64,000 bases of DNA. Source: Streptomyces sp. NBC_01232 (GTDB lineage: Bacteria > Actinomycetota > Actinomycetes > Streptomycetales > Streptomycetaceae). The stretch's first letter is position 1; each line of letters opens with the position of its first letter. The notes beneath the pieces are model-generated. The model ran no database searches and was not told the DNA's origin. It saw only the letters and a list, made by a program, of their open reading frames with translations. The translations under genes and the position numbers were made by a program. Positions 25,356 through 37,199 of the stretch are shown here, in pieces. The stretch is from NCBI RefSeq assembly GCF_035989885.1, contig NZ_CP108518.1, forward strand, positions 62,001-126,000. Reading direction: 5' to 3'.

Positions 25356-26720
25356 ATGACCACTGCGAAGCCGTACCTGACCGGCCACTACACCCCCCTC
25401 ACCGAGGAGGTCACCGCCACCGGCCTCACCGTCGAGGGTTCCCTGCCCCCCGAGCTGAACGGCCGGCTGCTGCGCAACGGGCACAACCCCAAGCCCGGTG
25501 TCACTCCCAGCCACTGGTTCAAGGGCAGCGGCATGGTCCACGGCATCCGCCTGCGTGCGGGCCGCGCCGAGTGGTACCGCAACCGCTGGGTGCACACTCC
25601 CGCCCTGGACGGCGCCCCGTACATGACCGAGCGCGGGCCGGACCTGAGCGCCAGCACCGCCGGTACGCACATCATCGAGCACGGCGGACGCCTGCTGGCG
25701 CTGTGCGAGGCGAACTTCCCCTTCGAGCTCACCCCGGAGCTGGAAACGGTCGGCGCCCACGACTTCGGCGGCAAGCTGCGCAGTGCGATGACCGCGCACC
25801 CCAAGGAGGACCCGGTGACCGGGGAGCTCCACTTCTTCGGGTCCTCGCCGTTCCCGCCGTTCCTGACGTACTACGTCGCGGACGCCAAGGGCGAGATCAC
25901 CGACAGTGCCGATGTGCCGGGGGCGACCGCCTCGCTCAAGCACGATTTCGCGATCACCCGCCGTCATGTGGTGTTCGTCGAGGGCAATGTCACCTTCGAC
26001 GCCACGGAGCACTCCGGTATCCCCTACAGCTGGAGCGATCACCAGCCCGCCCGTATCGGTGTCATGCCGCGCGGTGGTGACGGGGCCCGGCACGTCCGCT
26101 GGTTCTCCATCGAGCCCGGCAACATGCTGCACGTCTCCAACGCCTACGAGGACGGCCTGGGCCGCATCGTCCTGGAGGGTCCCACCGTGGACCGCGAGGG
26201 CTTCCGGCTCTCCTGGAACTGGTGGGTCGGGGCGCCCGGGCGCGGCAGTGAGCCCGGCTCCCGCTCCTACACCCGCCGTTGGGTGATCGACCTGGCGGAG
26301 GGGACCGTCGGCGAGCAGATCATCGACGATCTGCCGGTGGAGTTCCCGACCCTCAACGAGGACTTCCTGGGTGTGGAGAACCGCTACCAGTACGCGATCG
26401 CCTTCCCCGACGAGAACGGTTTCGGCGGCTACGGTGTCGTCAAGTACGACCGCACCACCGGTGCCCGCCGCATCCACCAGGTGGGCGATGCCCGGATGCC
26501 GAGCGAGGCCGTCTTCGTGCCCGCCGCCGATGCCACGAGCGAGGACGACGGCTATCTGCTGACCGTGGTCTCCGACCTCAAGCAGGACTCCTCCCAGCTG
26601 CTGGTCCTGGACGCCTCCGGCCTCGACAGGGTCGCCACCGTCCATCTGCCCCACCGGGTGACGGCCGGAATCCACGGCTCCTGGGTCCCCGACAGCGAGC
26701 TGGACCACGGCAACGGCTGA
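25356..26720 (+). CDS. Carotenoid cleavage oxygenase family protein
   Basis: A 454-residue protein. WFKGSGMVHGIRLRAG, AHPKEDPVTGELHFFG, KHDFAITRRHVVF, MLHVSNAYEDG and the C-terminal HGSWVPD are family landmarks and include candidates for the four iron-binding histidines. Members oxidatively cleave carotenoid, apocarotenoid or stilbene double bonds with non-heme iron. No carotenoid synthesis genes lie nearby, so a lignostilbene/phenylpropanoid-type or external apocarotenoid substrate is possible. GGAG ribosome site precedes ATG 25356. Confidence 0.92.
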   Translation: MTTAKPYLTGHYTPLTEEVTATGLTVEGSLPPELNGRLLRNGHNPKPGVTPSHWFKGSGMVHGIRLRAGRAEWYRNRWVHTPALDGAPYMTERGPDLSASTAGTHIIEHGGRLLALCEANFPFELTPELETVGAHDFGGKLRSAMTAHPKEDPVTGELHFFGSSPFPPFLTYYVADAKGEITDSADVPGATASLKHDFAITRRHVVFVEGNVTFDATEHSGIPYSWSDHQPARIGVMPRGGDGARHVRWFSIEPGNMLHVSNAYEDGLGRIVLEGPTVDREGFRLSWNWWVGAPGRGSEPGSRSYTRRWVIDLAEGTVGEQIIDDLPVEFPTLNEDFLGVENRYQYAIAFPDENGFGGYGVVKYDRTTGARRIHQVGDARMPSEAVFVPAADATSEDDGYLLTVVSDLKQDSSQLLVLDASGLDRVATVHLPHRVTAGIHGSWVPDSELDHGNG

Positions 26721-26729
26721 CGTGCCGTC

Positions 26730-26759
26730 CCGGGGGCGCGGTATCGCCCGCGCCCCCGG
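26730..26759. terminator. 11-bp hairpin after the carotenoid oxygenase gene
   Basis: 26730-26740 pairs perfectly with 26749-26759 around an eight-base loop, ten bases after the stop codon. It may terminate or attenuate transcription into the membrane-protein gene. Confidence 0.65.
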
Positions 26760-26805
26760 CGAGACCGTCACCACCCCCGCCCGTCCCGGATGGAGATCTG
26801 CCACC

Positions 26806-27417
26806 ATGTCCAGCCCCACCACCGCCTTGCCGCCCGCCGCCGTTCGTGAGGCCGGCGGCCGTGGCCGCCCTCGCGAGGTCGACAACCGTGCGGCCTACGT
26901 CAGTTTCGGACTGGCCTACCTGCTCGGCCACGGCACGGCCGCGGTCTCCCGGGGGCCCGCTCCCCTGCTCGGCCTGCCCGACTGGCTGCCCATGACGCTC
27001 CTCGGCGGCGGACTCGTCGCCGGCATCACCATGGCCACCCTGGCCGCGCTGCGGGCCCAGCACGGGGCCTCCGCACCGGAGGTCCTCTCGGGCAAGCTGC
27101 TCGGCGCGGCCTGGATCACGGCCTTCACGGCCCTGTTCCTGGCCATCACCGGCCTGACCTCCGTGCTCGGCCAGCCGGATCTCCAGTCCGTGCTGTGGCC
27201 GGCCGGCTCCGGGCTCGTCGTCGGCCTGGTCTACCTCGCCGAAGGCGCCGTACGCCGCAACGTGCTGCACTACAGCCTCGGTGTCTGGCTGGCCCTGGCC
27301 TCCACCGCGGCCCTCGCGTTCACCGCCCCCGCCTTCTACTGGGTCCTCACCCTCGCGGGCGGCGGCGCCTACGCCCTGGCCGCGGTCCTCGAACACCGCC
27401 GGCTGCACGCGCGCTGA
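26806..27417 (+). CDS. Hypothetical multi-pass membrane protein
   Basis: A 203-residue protein with an Arg/Gly-rich soluble N-terminus (~30 residues) and about six hydrophobic helices, loops being short. It follows the carotenoid oxygenase gene by 85 bases behind a hairpin. No motif of a known transporter or enzyme was recognised. Confidence 0.65.
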   Translation: MSSPTTALPPAAVREAGGRGRPREVDNRAAYVSFGLAYLLGHGTAAVSRGPAPLLGLPDWLPMTLLGGGLVAGITMATLAALRAQHGASAPEVLSGKLLGAAWITAFTALFLAITGLTSVLGQPDLQSVLWPAGSGLVVGLVYLAEGAVRRNVLHYSLGVWLALASTAALAFTAPAFYWVLTLAGGGAYALAAVLEHRRLHAR

Positions 27418-27586
27418 AGGGGGCGGCGGTCCGCGCCGCTCGAGACATGCTGGAGGCTCGCTCGATTCCCCTGCGACGCGGGCCGCCATCGCCCGTATAG
27501 TCGCCATGACTTGACGATTCGATGACCCGTTCCCGAAGAATCGATGACCCAGAAGCTCCGTGGACGGGCGAGCAGGGGGACACACG

Positions 27587-28084
27587 ATGGAGACCGCACG
27601 CCTGGCCTCGCTCATCGCCGCGACGGTCACGATGGGGCTGGTCAGCGGCCTGTTCTACGGCTTCTCCGTCTCCGTGATGCCGGGCCTGAAGCGCAGCGAC
27701 GACCGTACGGTCATCGAAGTCATGCAGAACATCAACAAGGCCATTCTCAACGGCTGGTTCGTCCTCGGTTACATCGGTGCGTTCCTCTTCACCGCGCTGG
27801 CGCTGGCCCTGCACATTCCCTCGGACGGCCGTGACGTGCTGCCGGCGCTGATCGCGGCGCTGGTCTGCTACATCCTGTCGATGGGGCTGACCAACAAGGT
27901 GAACATCCCTTTGAACAACGCCCTGGAGAAGGCCGGCCCGGTCGCCCGGATCGGTGACCCGGCTGCCGTCCGGCGGGCCTTCGAGGGGCCCTGGAGCCGC
28001 GCCAACGTCTGGCGCACGCTGCTGTGCACGGCTGCGGTCGGCTTCCTGGCCTGGGCCCTGTACCTGCACGGGCAGACCGGCTGA
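27587..28084 (+). CDS. DUF1772 membrane protein (copy 1)
   Basis: A 165-residue, four-helix protein with GLVSGLFYGFSVSVMPGLKRSDDRTVIEVMQNIN and NIPLNNALE, the signature of DUF1772 (anthrone-oxygenase-like fold family). Some members are small oxygenases acting on polyketides, but most are uncharacterised. Direct repeats of CGATGACCC precede the gene. It is convergent with a second DUF1772 gene. Confidence 0.85.
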   Translation: METARLASLIAATVTMGLVSGLFYGFSVSVMPGLKRSDDRTVIEVMQNINKAILNGWFVLGYIGAFLFTALALALHIPSDGRDVLPALIAALVCYILSMGLTNKVNIPLNNALEKAGPVARIGDPAAVRRAFEGPWSRANVWRTLLCTAAVGFLAWALYLHGQTG

Positions 28085-28093
28085 CCGCATGAG

Positions 28094-28124
28094 GGAGTCC
28101 CCCGGCCGGGCGGCGGGGGACTCC
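28094..28124. terminator. Convergent terminator between the DUF1772 genes
   Basis: GGAGTCCCCC (28094-28103) pairs with GGGGGACTCC (28115-28124) around an 11-base loop in the 58-base gap between two convergent genes. Confidence 0.8.
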
Positions 28125-28142
28125 ATGGCGTGGCGGCAGGTG

Positions 28143-28760
28143 TCAGCGGGTGGCGCGGCCGTAGAGGACCAGGGCCCGCGAGAGGGCCGTCAGGGCCACC
28201 GTGCACAGCAGGGTGCGGATGATGTTGGTGGCGACCCAGGTGCTCTTGAACTTGTCGACGATCGAGAAGTCCGCGAGCTTCGCGGCGTCGCCGGCGTCGG
28301 CGAGTTCGTTGTTGAGCGGGATGTTCACCGAGAAGGTGATCATCAGGACGACGAAGTAGGCGACGGTGGCCGCACCGACCCAGATGGCGACGCTGCGGCG
28401 GCCCTTGCGGAACTCGACGATCGCCGAGGCCGCGGAGGCCAGCAGGGCGAGGACGAACGCCATGCCGAAGAGGCCGTTGCCGTCGATCGCCGCGTTGAAG
28501 TTCTGCATCGCGGTGACGTACGTACGCTCGTCACCGGCGGCCAGTCCCGGCATCACCGAGACGTCGAAGGCGAAGAAGAGGCCTGCCATCAGGCCGACGA
28601 GGACCGTGGAGAGCAGGAGGAGGACGGTGGCCGCCTTGCCTCGCTCCGCGGTCGCCGGTGCGGGCGGTCCGGGCTGGGCGTAGGAGCCGGGCGGGGCGGT
28701 GTAGGGAGCCGGGCCGCCGGCGGGGTACTGCTGGTGGCTACCGGCCGGATTGGGGTTCAT
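28143..28760 (-). CDS. DUF1772 membrane protein (copy 2)
   Basis: A 205-residue paralogue of the convergent gene: GLMAGLFFAFDVSVMPGL, YVTAMQNFNAAI and SVNIPLNNELAD align with it. It carries an extra ~40-residue Pro/Gly/Tyr-rich N-terminal tail. Four hydrophobic segments. The two copies face each other tail to tail, as expected from an old duplication followed by inversion. Function unknown. Confidence 0.85.
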   Translation of the reverse strand: MNPNPAGSHQQYPAGGPAPYTAPPGSYAQPGPPAPATAERGKAATVLLLLSTVLVGLMAGLFFAFDVSVMPGLAAGDERTYVTAMQNFNAAIDGNGLFGMAFVLALLASAASAIVEFRKGRRSVAIWVGAATVAYFVVLMITFSVNIPLNNELADAGDAAKLADFSIVDKFKSTWVATNIIRTLLCTVALTALSRALVLYGRATR

Positions 28761-28852
28761 GGGACATCCTCATCTGCGGGTGGTGGAGTGGTGCTCGCCC
28801 TCGGCGCGGACATCCGATCGTGGCATTCCCCGGGATACCCGGCCACGGGGTT

Positions 28853-28887
28853 CCACCGGCTCTCGAGTGGTGCTCGAGAGCCGGTGG
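28853..28887. terminator. Terminator of the SAM-cycle operon
   Basis: A perfect 15-bp stem (28853-28867 with 28873-28887) and five-base loop, 15 bases beyond the ahcY stop on the minus strand. Confidence 0.85.
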
Positions 28888-28901
28888 CGTGATCCGTTCG
28901 G

Positions 28902-30320
<1,419 letters not shown>

Positions 30321-30325
30321 GAGTT

Positions 30326-31288
30326 CTACTCCGTGATGGTGGTGGCTGGGTCGTGGCTGACGTTCAGGTTCTGATGGATCTCTAGAGTCGCGGTGGACTT
30401 GTTGAGGGTGATGTAGTGCAGGCCGGGTGCGCCCTCGGCGAGGAGGCGCTCGGACATGGCGGTCGCGTACTCGACACCGATGCGGTGCCCGGCCGCGGGG
30501 TCGTCCTTCGCCGCTTCGAGGCGCTGGGCGAGGGCGTCGGGGAAGCGGGCGTCGCTGAGCTCGGCGAAGCGCCGGATCTGGCGGAAATCGGTCGCCGGCA
30601 TGATCTCGGGGATGACCGGGGTCAGGCAGCCGACGGCGAGGAGCCGGTCCCGCAGCCGCAGGTAGTCCTCGGCGTGGAAGAACATCTGGGTGATGGCGTA
30701 GTCGGCGCCGGCGTGGCATTTGGCGGCGAAGTGGCGGATGTCCTCGGTCCAGGAGGGTGAGCGGGGGTGGCGCTCGGGGAACGCCGCCACGCCCACGGTG
30801 AAGTCGCCGAGCCGGCGGATGAGTTCGACCAATTCGTGGGCGTGGGTCAGGCCGTCCGGGTGGGGCGTCCACTGCCCTTTCGGGTCGCCGGGCGGGTCGC
30901 CGCGCAGGGCGAGGATGTCGCGGATGCCGGCGTCGGCGTACTGGCCGATGATGTGGCGCAGTTCGGCGACCGAGTGTCCGACGGCGGTCAGGTGGGCGAC
31001 CGGGCGCAGGGTGGTCTCGGCGGCGATGCGCTTGGTGACCTCGACGGTGCGGGTGCGGGAGGAGCCGCCGGCGCCGTAGGTGACGGAGACGAAGGAGGGG
31101 GCGAGGGCTTCGAGGCGGCGAATGGCCGCCCACAGGGTGCGTTCCCCGGCGTCGGTCTTCGGGGGGAAGAACTCGAAGGAGAAGGTCCGCCGGCCCTGGG
31201 CCAGTAGTTCACGGACCCCGAGGGGTGCGGGGGCGGGGGCGCGGGACGTGCGGGGGCGTTCGGCGGTGGCGGCCAGGGCAGCCGGCAT
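30326..31288 (-). CDS. metF: 5,10-methylenetetrahydrofolate reductase
   Basis: A 320-residue flavoprotein TIM barrel that makes 5-methyltetrahydrofolate for methionine synthase. [18 protein letters not shown] at the N-terminus, [20 protein letters not shown] and [11 protein letters not shown] are diagnostic. An AAAGGAG site precedes ATG 31288. It lies 28 bases after metH and five before ahcY. Confidence 0.95.
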   Translation of the reverse strand: MPAALAATAERPRTSRAPAPAPLGVRELLAQGRRTFSFEFFPPKTDAGERTLWAAIRRLEALAPSFVSVTYGAGGSSRTRTVEVTKRIAAETTLRPVAHLTAVGHSVAELRHIIGQYADAGIRDILALRGDPPGDPKGQWTPHPDGLTHAHELVELIRRLGDFTVGVAAFPERHPRSPSWTEDIRHFAAKCHAGADYAITQMFFHAEDYLRLRDRLLAVGCLTPVIPEIMPATDFRQIRRFAELSDARFPDALAQRLEAAKDDPAAGHRIGVEYATAMSERLLAEGAPGLHYITLNKSTATLEIHQNLNVSHDPATTITE

Positions 31289-31316
31289 GTCGGACTCCTT
31301 TCCGGCTTGTGGGGGG

Positions 31317-34300
31317 TCAGCGTGCGTTGAAGTAGTTGGCTTCGGGGTGGTGGATGACGATGGCGTCGGTGGACTGCTCGGGGTGGAGCTGGAACTCCTC
31401 GGAGAGGAGGACGCCGATGCGTTCGGGCTGCAGGAGGTCGGCGATCTTGGCGCGGTCCTCCAGGTCGGGGCAGGCGGGGTAGCCCAGCGAGTAGCGGCAG
31501 CCCTGGTATTCGGTGCGGAACATGCCGGCCATGGACTGCGGGTCGGATCCGCCGATGCCGAGGTCGGCGCGGACGCGGGCGTGCCAGTACTCGGCGAGGG
31601 CCTCGGCGAGCTGGACGGACAGGCCGTGGAGTTCCATGTATTCGCGGTAGGCGTCGGCGGCGAAGAGCCGGGCGGTCTCCTCGCCGATGCGGTTGCCGAC
31701 GGTGACGACCTGGAGGCCGACGACGTCGGTCTCGCCGGACTCCTCGGGGCGGAAGAAGTCGGCGAGGCACAGGCGGCGGCCGCGCTGCTGGCGGGGGAAG
31801 GTGAAGCGGGTGCGCTCGGAGCCGTTCTCGCCCAGGATGATGAGGTCGTCGCCCTTGGAGACGCAGGGGAAGTAGCCGTGTACGACGGCGGCTTCGAGGA
31901 GGCCGTCGGTGTGCAGTTTGTCCAGCCAGCCGCGCAGCCGGGGCCGGCCGTCGGTGGCGATGGTGTCGGCGTCCTTGAGGCCCCACTGGCCCTTGAAGAG
32001 GGCGGTCTCGTCGAGCCAGGAGGCGTAGTCCTTGAGGGGAATGCCCTTGACGACGCGGGTGCCCCAGAACGGCGGGGTGGGGACCGGGTTGTCGGCGGCC
32101 ACGTCGGAGCGGCCGGCTTCGGCCGGTTCGGTGGTCTGGAGGAGGGGGGTGTCGCGTTTGGGTACGCGGCGTTGTTTGAGGGGCGGGAGTTGGGCTCCGG
32201 GTACGTTGCGCTTGACTCCCATGAGGGCGTCCATGAGGCGCAGGCCCTCGAAGGCGTCGCGGGCGTAGCGGACTTCGCCCTCGTAGATTTCGTGGAGGTC
32301 CTGTTCGACGTAGGCGCGGGTGAGGGCGGCGCCGCCGAGGATGACGGGGTAGTCGGCGGCCAGCTTGCGCTGGTTGAGCTCCTCCAGGTTCTCCTTCATG
32401 ATCACGGTCGATTTCACGAGGAGACCCGACATGCCGATGACGTCGGCCTTGTGCTCCTGCGCGGCTTCGAGGATCGCGGAGACCGGCTGCTTGATGCCGA
32501 TGTTGACGACGTTGTAGCCGTTGTTGGTGAGGATGATGTCGACGAGGTTCTTCCCGATGTCGTGGACGTCACCGCGGACGGTCGCCAGCACGATCGTGCC
32601 CTTGCCCTCGTCGTCCGTCTTCTCCATGTGCGGCTCGAGAAAGGCCACGGCCGTCTTCATGACCTCGGCCGACTGCAGGACGAACGGAAGCTGCATCTGG
32701 CCGGAGCCGAACAGCTCACCGACGACCTTCATGCCCTCCAGGAGGGTGTCGTTGACGATGTCGAGGGCGGGGCGGGCCTGCAGGGCCTCGTCGAGGTCCG
32801 CCTCCAGGCCGTTCTTCTCACCGTCGATGATCCGCCGCTGCAGCCGCTCGTCCAGCGGCAGCGCAAGGAGTTCCTCGGCGCGGCCGGCCTTCATCGACTT
32901 GGTGTTGACGCCCTCGAAGAGGGCCATCAGCTTCTGCAGCGGGTCGTAATCGCCCTCACGCCGGTCGTAGATCAGGTCGAGGGCCGTGGTGACCTGCTCC
33001 TCGTCGAACCGGGCGATCGGCAGGATCTTGCTCGCGTGGACGATCGCCGAATCCAGACCGGCCTTCACGCACTCGTCCAGGAACACGGAGTTCAGCAGCA
33101 CGCGCGCCGCCGGGTTCAGGCCGAACGAGATGTTGGAGAGGCCGAGGGTGGTCTGGACGTCCGGGTGAAGCCGCTTGAGCTCACGGATCGCCTCGATCGT
33201 CGCGATGCCGTCGCCCCGGGACTCCTCCTGGCCGGTGCAGATCGTGAAGGTCAGGGTGTCGATGAGGATGTCCGACTCGCGGATCCCCCAGTTGGCGGTC
33301 AGGTCCTCGATGAGCCGCTCGGCGATGGCGACCTTGTGCCCGACGGTCCGGGCCTGGCCCTCCTCGTCGATGGTCAGCGCGATCAGAGCAGCCCCGTGCT
33401 CCTGGGCCAGGCGGGTGACCAGCGCGAACCGCGACTCCGGACCGTCGCCGTCCTCGTAGTTCACCGAGTTGATCACAGCGCGGCCGCCGAGCTTCTCCAG
33501 GCCCGCCCGGATGACCGGGACCTCGGTGGAGTCCAGCACGATCGGCAGGGTCGAAGCGGTCGCGAAACGGCCGGCGAGCTCCGCCATGTCCGCGACACCG
33601 TCACGGCCCACATAATCCACACACAGATCGAGCATGTGGGCGCCCTCACGGATCTGGTCCCGGGCCATCTCCACACAGTCGTCCCAGCGGGCCTCCAGCA
33701 TCGCCTCACGGAACTTCTTCGACCCGTTCGCGTTCGTCCGCTCACCGATCGCCATGTACGACGTGTCCTGCCGGAACGGCACCGTCTGATACAGCGACGC
33801 CGCACCCGGCTCGGGGTGGGGATCGCGGGTGGTCGGGGTGAGTCCGCGGACCCGCTCGACGACCTGGCGCAGGTGTTCGGGGGTGGTGCCGCAGCAGCCG
33901 CCGACCAGGGAGAGGCCGTAGTCGCGGACGAAGGTCTCCTGGGCGTCGGCGAGTTCGGGGGCGGACAGCGGGTAGTGGGCGCCGTCCTTGGTCAGCACCG
34001 GCAGGCCGGCGTTCGGCATGCAGGACAGCGGGATGCGCGCGTTGCGCGCCAGGTAGCGCAGGTGCTCGCTCATCTCGGCGGGGCCGGTGGCGCAGTTGAG
34101 GCCGATCATGTCGATGCCGAGCGGCTCCAGCGCGGTCAGGGCCGCGCCGATCTCCGAACCCAGCAGCATCGTGCCGGTGGTCTCGACGGTGACGGAGCAG
34201 ATCAGCGGGACGGTGATGCCCAGGGCCGCCATGGCGCGGTGCGCGCCGATGATCGAGGACTTGGTCTGCAGGAGGTCCTGGGTGGTCTCCACCAGCAGCG

Positions 34301-34793
34301 CGTCCGCGCCGCCGGAGATCAGGCCCTCGGCGTTGATCTGGTAGGCGTCACGGATCTGCCCGTAGGTGATGTGGCCCAGCGTCGGGAGCTTGGTGCCGGG
34401 GCCCATCGAACCCAGCACCCAGCGCTGCTGACCGGTGGAGGCCGTGAACTCGTCCGCGACCTCGCGGGCGATCCGGGCACCGGCCTCGGACAGCTCGAAG
34501 TTGCGTTCGGCGATGTCGTACTCCGCGAGCGCCGCGTAGTTCGTGCCGAAGGTGTTCGTCTCCACACAGTCCACACCCACCGAGAAGTAGGCCTCGTGGA
34601 CCGAACGCACGATGTCCGGGCGGGTGACGTTCAGGACCTCGTTGCAGCCCTCCAGCTGCTGGAAGTCCTCCATGGTCGGGTCCTGCGCCTGCAGCATCGT
34701 CCCCATGGCCCCGTCGGCCACGACCACACGCGTCGCGAGCGCCTCTCTGAGGGCATCGGCCCGGGTCTGGGTATCCGTCGTGTTCGTCGTCAT
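31317..34793 (-). CDS. metH: Cobalamin-dependent methionine synthase
   Basis: A 1158-residue multidomain enzyme transferring a methyl group from methyltetrahydrofolate to homocysteine. In order: homocysteine domain ([20 protein letters not shown] and [10 protein letters not shown], whose cysteines bind zinc), pterin domain ([16 protein letters not shown]), cobalamin domain (GDVHDIGKN with the axial His), and activation domain ([17 protein letters not shown] [10 protein letters not shown]). Its ATG overlaps the stop of the upstream kinase gene. Complete and apparently functional. Confidence 0.97.
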   Translation of the reverse strand: MTTNTTDTQTRADALREALATRVVVADGAMGTMLQAQDPTMEDFQQLEGCNEVLNVTRPDIVRSVHEAYFSVGVDCVETNTFGTNYAALAEYDIAERNFELSEAGARIAREVADEFTASTGQQRWVLGSMGPGTKLPTLGHITYGQIRDAYQINAEGLISGGADALLVETTQDLLQTKSSIIGAHRAMAALGITVPLICSVTVETTGTMLLGSEIGAALTALEPLGIDMIGLNCATGPAEMSEHLRYLARNARIPLSCMPNAGLPVLTKDGAHYPLSAPELADAQETFVRDYGLSLVGGCCGTTPEHLRQVVERVRGLTPTTRDPHPEPGAASLYQTVPFRQDTSYMAIGERTNANGSKKFREAMLEARWDDCVEMARDQIREGAHMLDLCVDYVGRDGVADMAELAGRFATASTLPIVLDSTEVPVIRAGLEKLGGRAVINSVNYEDGDGPESRFALVTRLAQEHGAALIALTIDEEGQARTVGHKVAIAERLIEDLTANWGIRESDILIDTLTFTICTGQEESRGDGIATIEAIRELKRLHPDVQTTLGLSNISFGLNPAARVLLNSVFLDECVKAGLDSAIVHASKILPIARFDEEQVTTALDLIYDRREGDYDPLQKLMALFEGVNTKSMKAGRAEELLALPLDERLQRRIIDGEKNGLEADLDEALQARPALDIVNDTLLEGMKVVGELFGSGQMQLPFVLQSAEVMKTAVAFLEPHMEKTDDEGKGTIVLATVRGDVHDIGKNLVDIILTNNGYNVVNIGIKQPVSAILEAAQEHKADVIGMSGLLVKSTVIMKENLEELNQRKLAADYPVILGGAALTRAYVEQDLHEIYEGEVRYARDAFEGLRLMDALMGVKRNVPGAQLPPLKQRRVPKRDTPLLQTTEPAEAGRSDVAADNPVPTPPFWGTRVVKGIPLKDYASWLDETALFKGQWGLKDADTIATDGRPRLRGWLDKLHTDGLLEAAVVHGYFPCVSKGDDLIILGENGSERTRFTFPRQQRGRRLCLADFFRPEESGETDVVGLQVVTVGNRIGEETARLFAADAYREYMELHGLSVQLAEALAEYWHARVRADLGIGGSDPQSMAGMFRTEYQGCRYSLGYPACPDLEDRAKIADLLQPERIGVLLSEEFQLHPEQSTDAIVIHHPEANYFNAR

Positions 34794-35770
34794 ATCAGCT
34801 GCCCCAGCTTCGGCTCCAGCAGCCCGGCCGCGTGCTCCCCGTACACCGTGCGGACGGTGGCGAGGAGCAGGTCGGGCTGGATCTCGTACGACTGCGAGCC
34901 CACGGCCGCCAGGACCAGCGCGGACATGGCGCAGCCGAGCTGGGCGGCGGTCTCCTGCGGGAGTCCCCAGCCGACGGCGGCCAGGAAGCCGGAGCGGAAG
35001 GCGTCTCCGACGCCGGTCGGGTCCGCGGCGTGGACGTCGGGGACGGCGGGGACGGTGAGGGTGGGTGCGTTCTTGGTGTCGATGCGGACGCCCTGGGCGC
35101 CGAGGGTGGTGATCCAGGTGCCGACGCGGTCGAGGACGTCCTCGTGGGTCCATCCGGTGCGTTCGCGCAGCAGCGCGGATTCGTACGCGTTGGTGAAGAG
35201 CCAGCGTGCTCCGGTGACGAGGCTGCGCACCTCGTCGCCGGTGAGGCGGGCGAGTTGCTGGGAGGGGTCGGCGGCGAAGGCGATGCCGAGCTCCCGGGCC
35301 TGTTCGGTGTGGCGGACCATCGCGCCGGGGTCGTTGGGCGAGACGAGGATCAGGTCGAGGGGGGTGTGGGCGTGCAGGGTGTGCAGGTCGATGCGGGCGG
35401 ACTCGGCCATCGCGCCGGCGTAGAAGGAGGCGATCTGGTTGGAGTCCTGGTCGGTCATGCACATGAAGCGGGCGGTCTGGTGCTCGGCGGAGACGTGCAC
35501 GGCGCCGGTGTCGACTCCGTGTTCCTTGAGCCAGACCTCGTACTCGGCGAAGTCGGGTCCCACGGCGCCCGCGAGGAGGGGGGTCATGCGCAGGCCGCCG
35601 AGTCCGTAGGCGATGTTGGCGGCCACTCCCCCGCGCCGTACCTCGAGGGTGTCGACGAGGAAGGACAGGGAGATGTGGTGCAGCTGGTCGGGGAGCAGCT
35701 GGTCGACGAACCGGCCCGGGAAGGCCATGAGGTGATCTGTGGCGATGGATCCGGTCACCGCGATACGCAC
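34790..35770 (-). CDS. PfkB family kinase, probable adenosine kinase
   Basis: A 326-residue ribokinase-fold protein. RRGGVAANIAYGLGGL is the substrate-binding signature and DPTGVGDAFRSGFLA the anion-hole/catalytic Asp motif. Position between metK and metH, directly upstream of an ahcY-containing operon, strongly suggests phosphorylation of the adenosine released by AhcY, completing removal of both products. Specificity for adenosine is inferred from context. Confidence 0.85.
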   Translation of the reverse strand: MRIAVTGSIATDHLMAFPGRFVDQLLPDQLHHISLSFLVDTLEVRRGGVAANIAYGLGGLRMTPLLAGAVGPDFAEYEVWLKEHGVDTGAVHVSAEHQTARFMCMTDQDSNQIASFYAGAMAESARIDLHTLHAHTPLDLILVSPNDPGAMVRHTEQARELGIAFAADPSQQLARLTGDEVRSLVTGARWLFTNAYESALLRERTGWTHEDVLDRVGTWITTLGAQGVRIDTKNAPTLTVPAVPDVHAADPTGVGDAFRSGFLAAVGWGLPQETAAQLGCAMSALVLAAVGSQSYEIQPDLLLATVRTVYGEHAAGLLEPKLGQLI

Positions 35771-35943
35771 GTGGACTCCTGTGAGCTGGTCTGTTGTCGG
35801 CGGGGCGGGGTGGTGGGTCGGGACGGCAGGGGCGGGCGGGGCTGCCGCTGGAGGGGTGCTGCCGGTCGCGTGAGGGGCGGGCGGGCCGGGGCGGCGGCCG
35901 TCGGTGGGCGACGGCCGCCGGTCCGGGCGGGTCCGGGGCGTGC
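35771..35943. other. Intergenic gap within the SAM-cycle operon
   Basis: A GC- and G-rich 173-base gap between metK and the kinase gene. No ORF, strong hairpin or operator was identified; a secondary promoter is possible. Confidence 0.4.
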
Positions 35944-37152
<1,209 letters not shown>

Positions 37153-37199
37153 GTCACTCCTGGTGGTGTGGGACGGGGTGTCGGGTCGGGCGGGGAGGG

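Noticed and set aside
28143..28760. DUF1772 genes as anthrone oxygenases of the cluster
   Set aside because: They lie outside the cluster-type operons, no aromatic polyketide synthase is present, and the family assignment alone does not support the activity.
31080..35423. A 1447-codon open frame on the plus strand opposite metH and the kinase gene
   Set aside because: Its translation is low-complexity Gly/Val/Asp/Ala sequence with no family resemblance and lies antisense to clearly recognisable metH, metF and kinase genes; it is a high-GC shadow frame.
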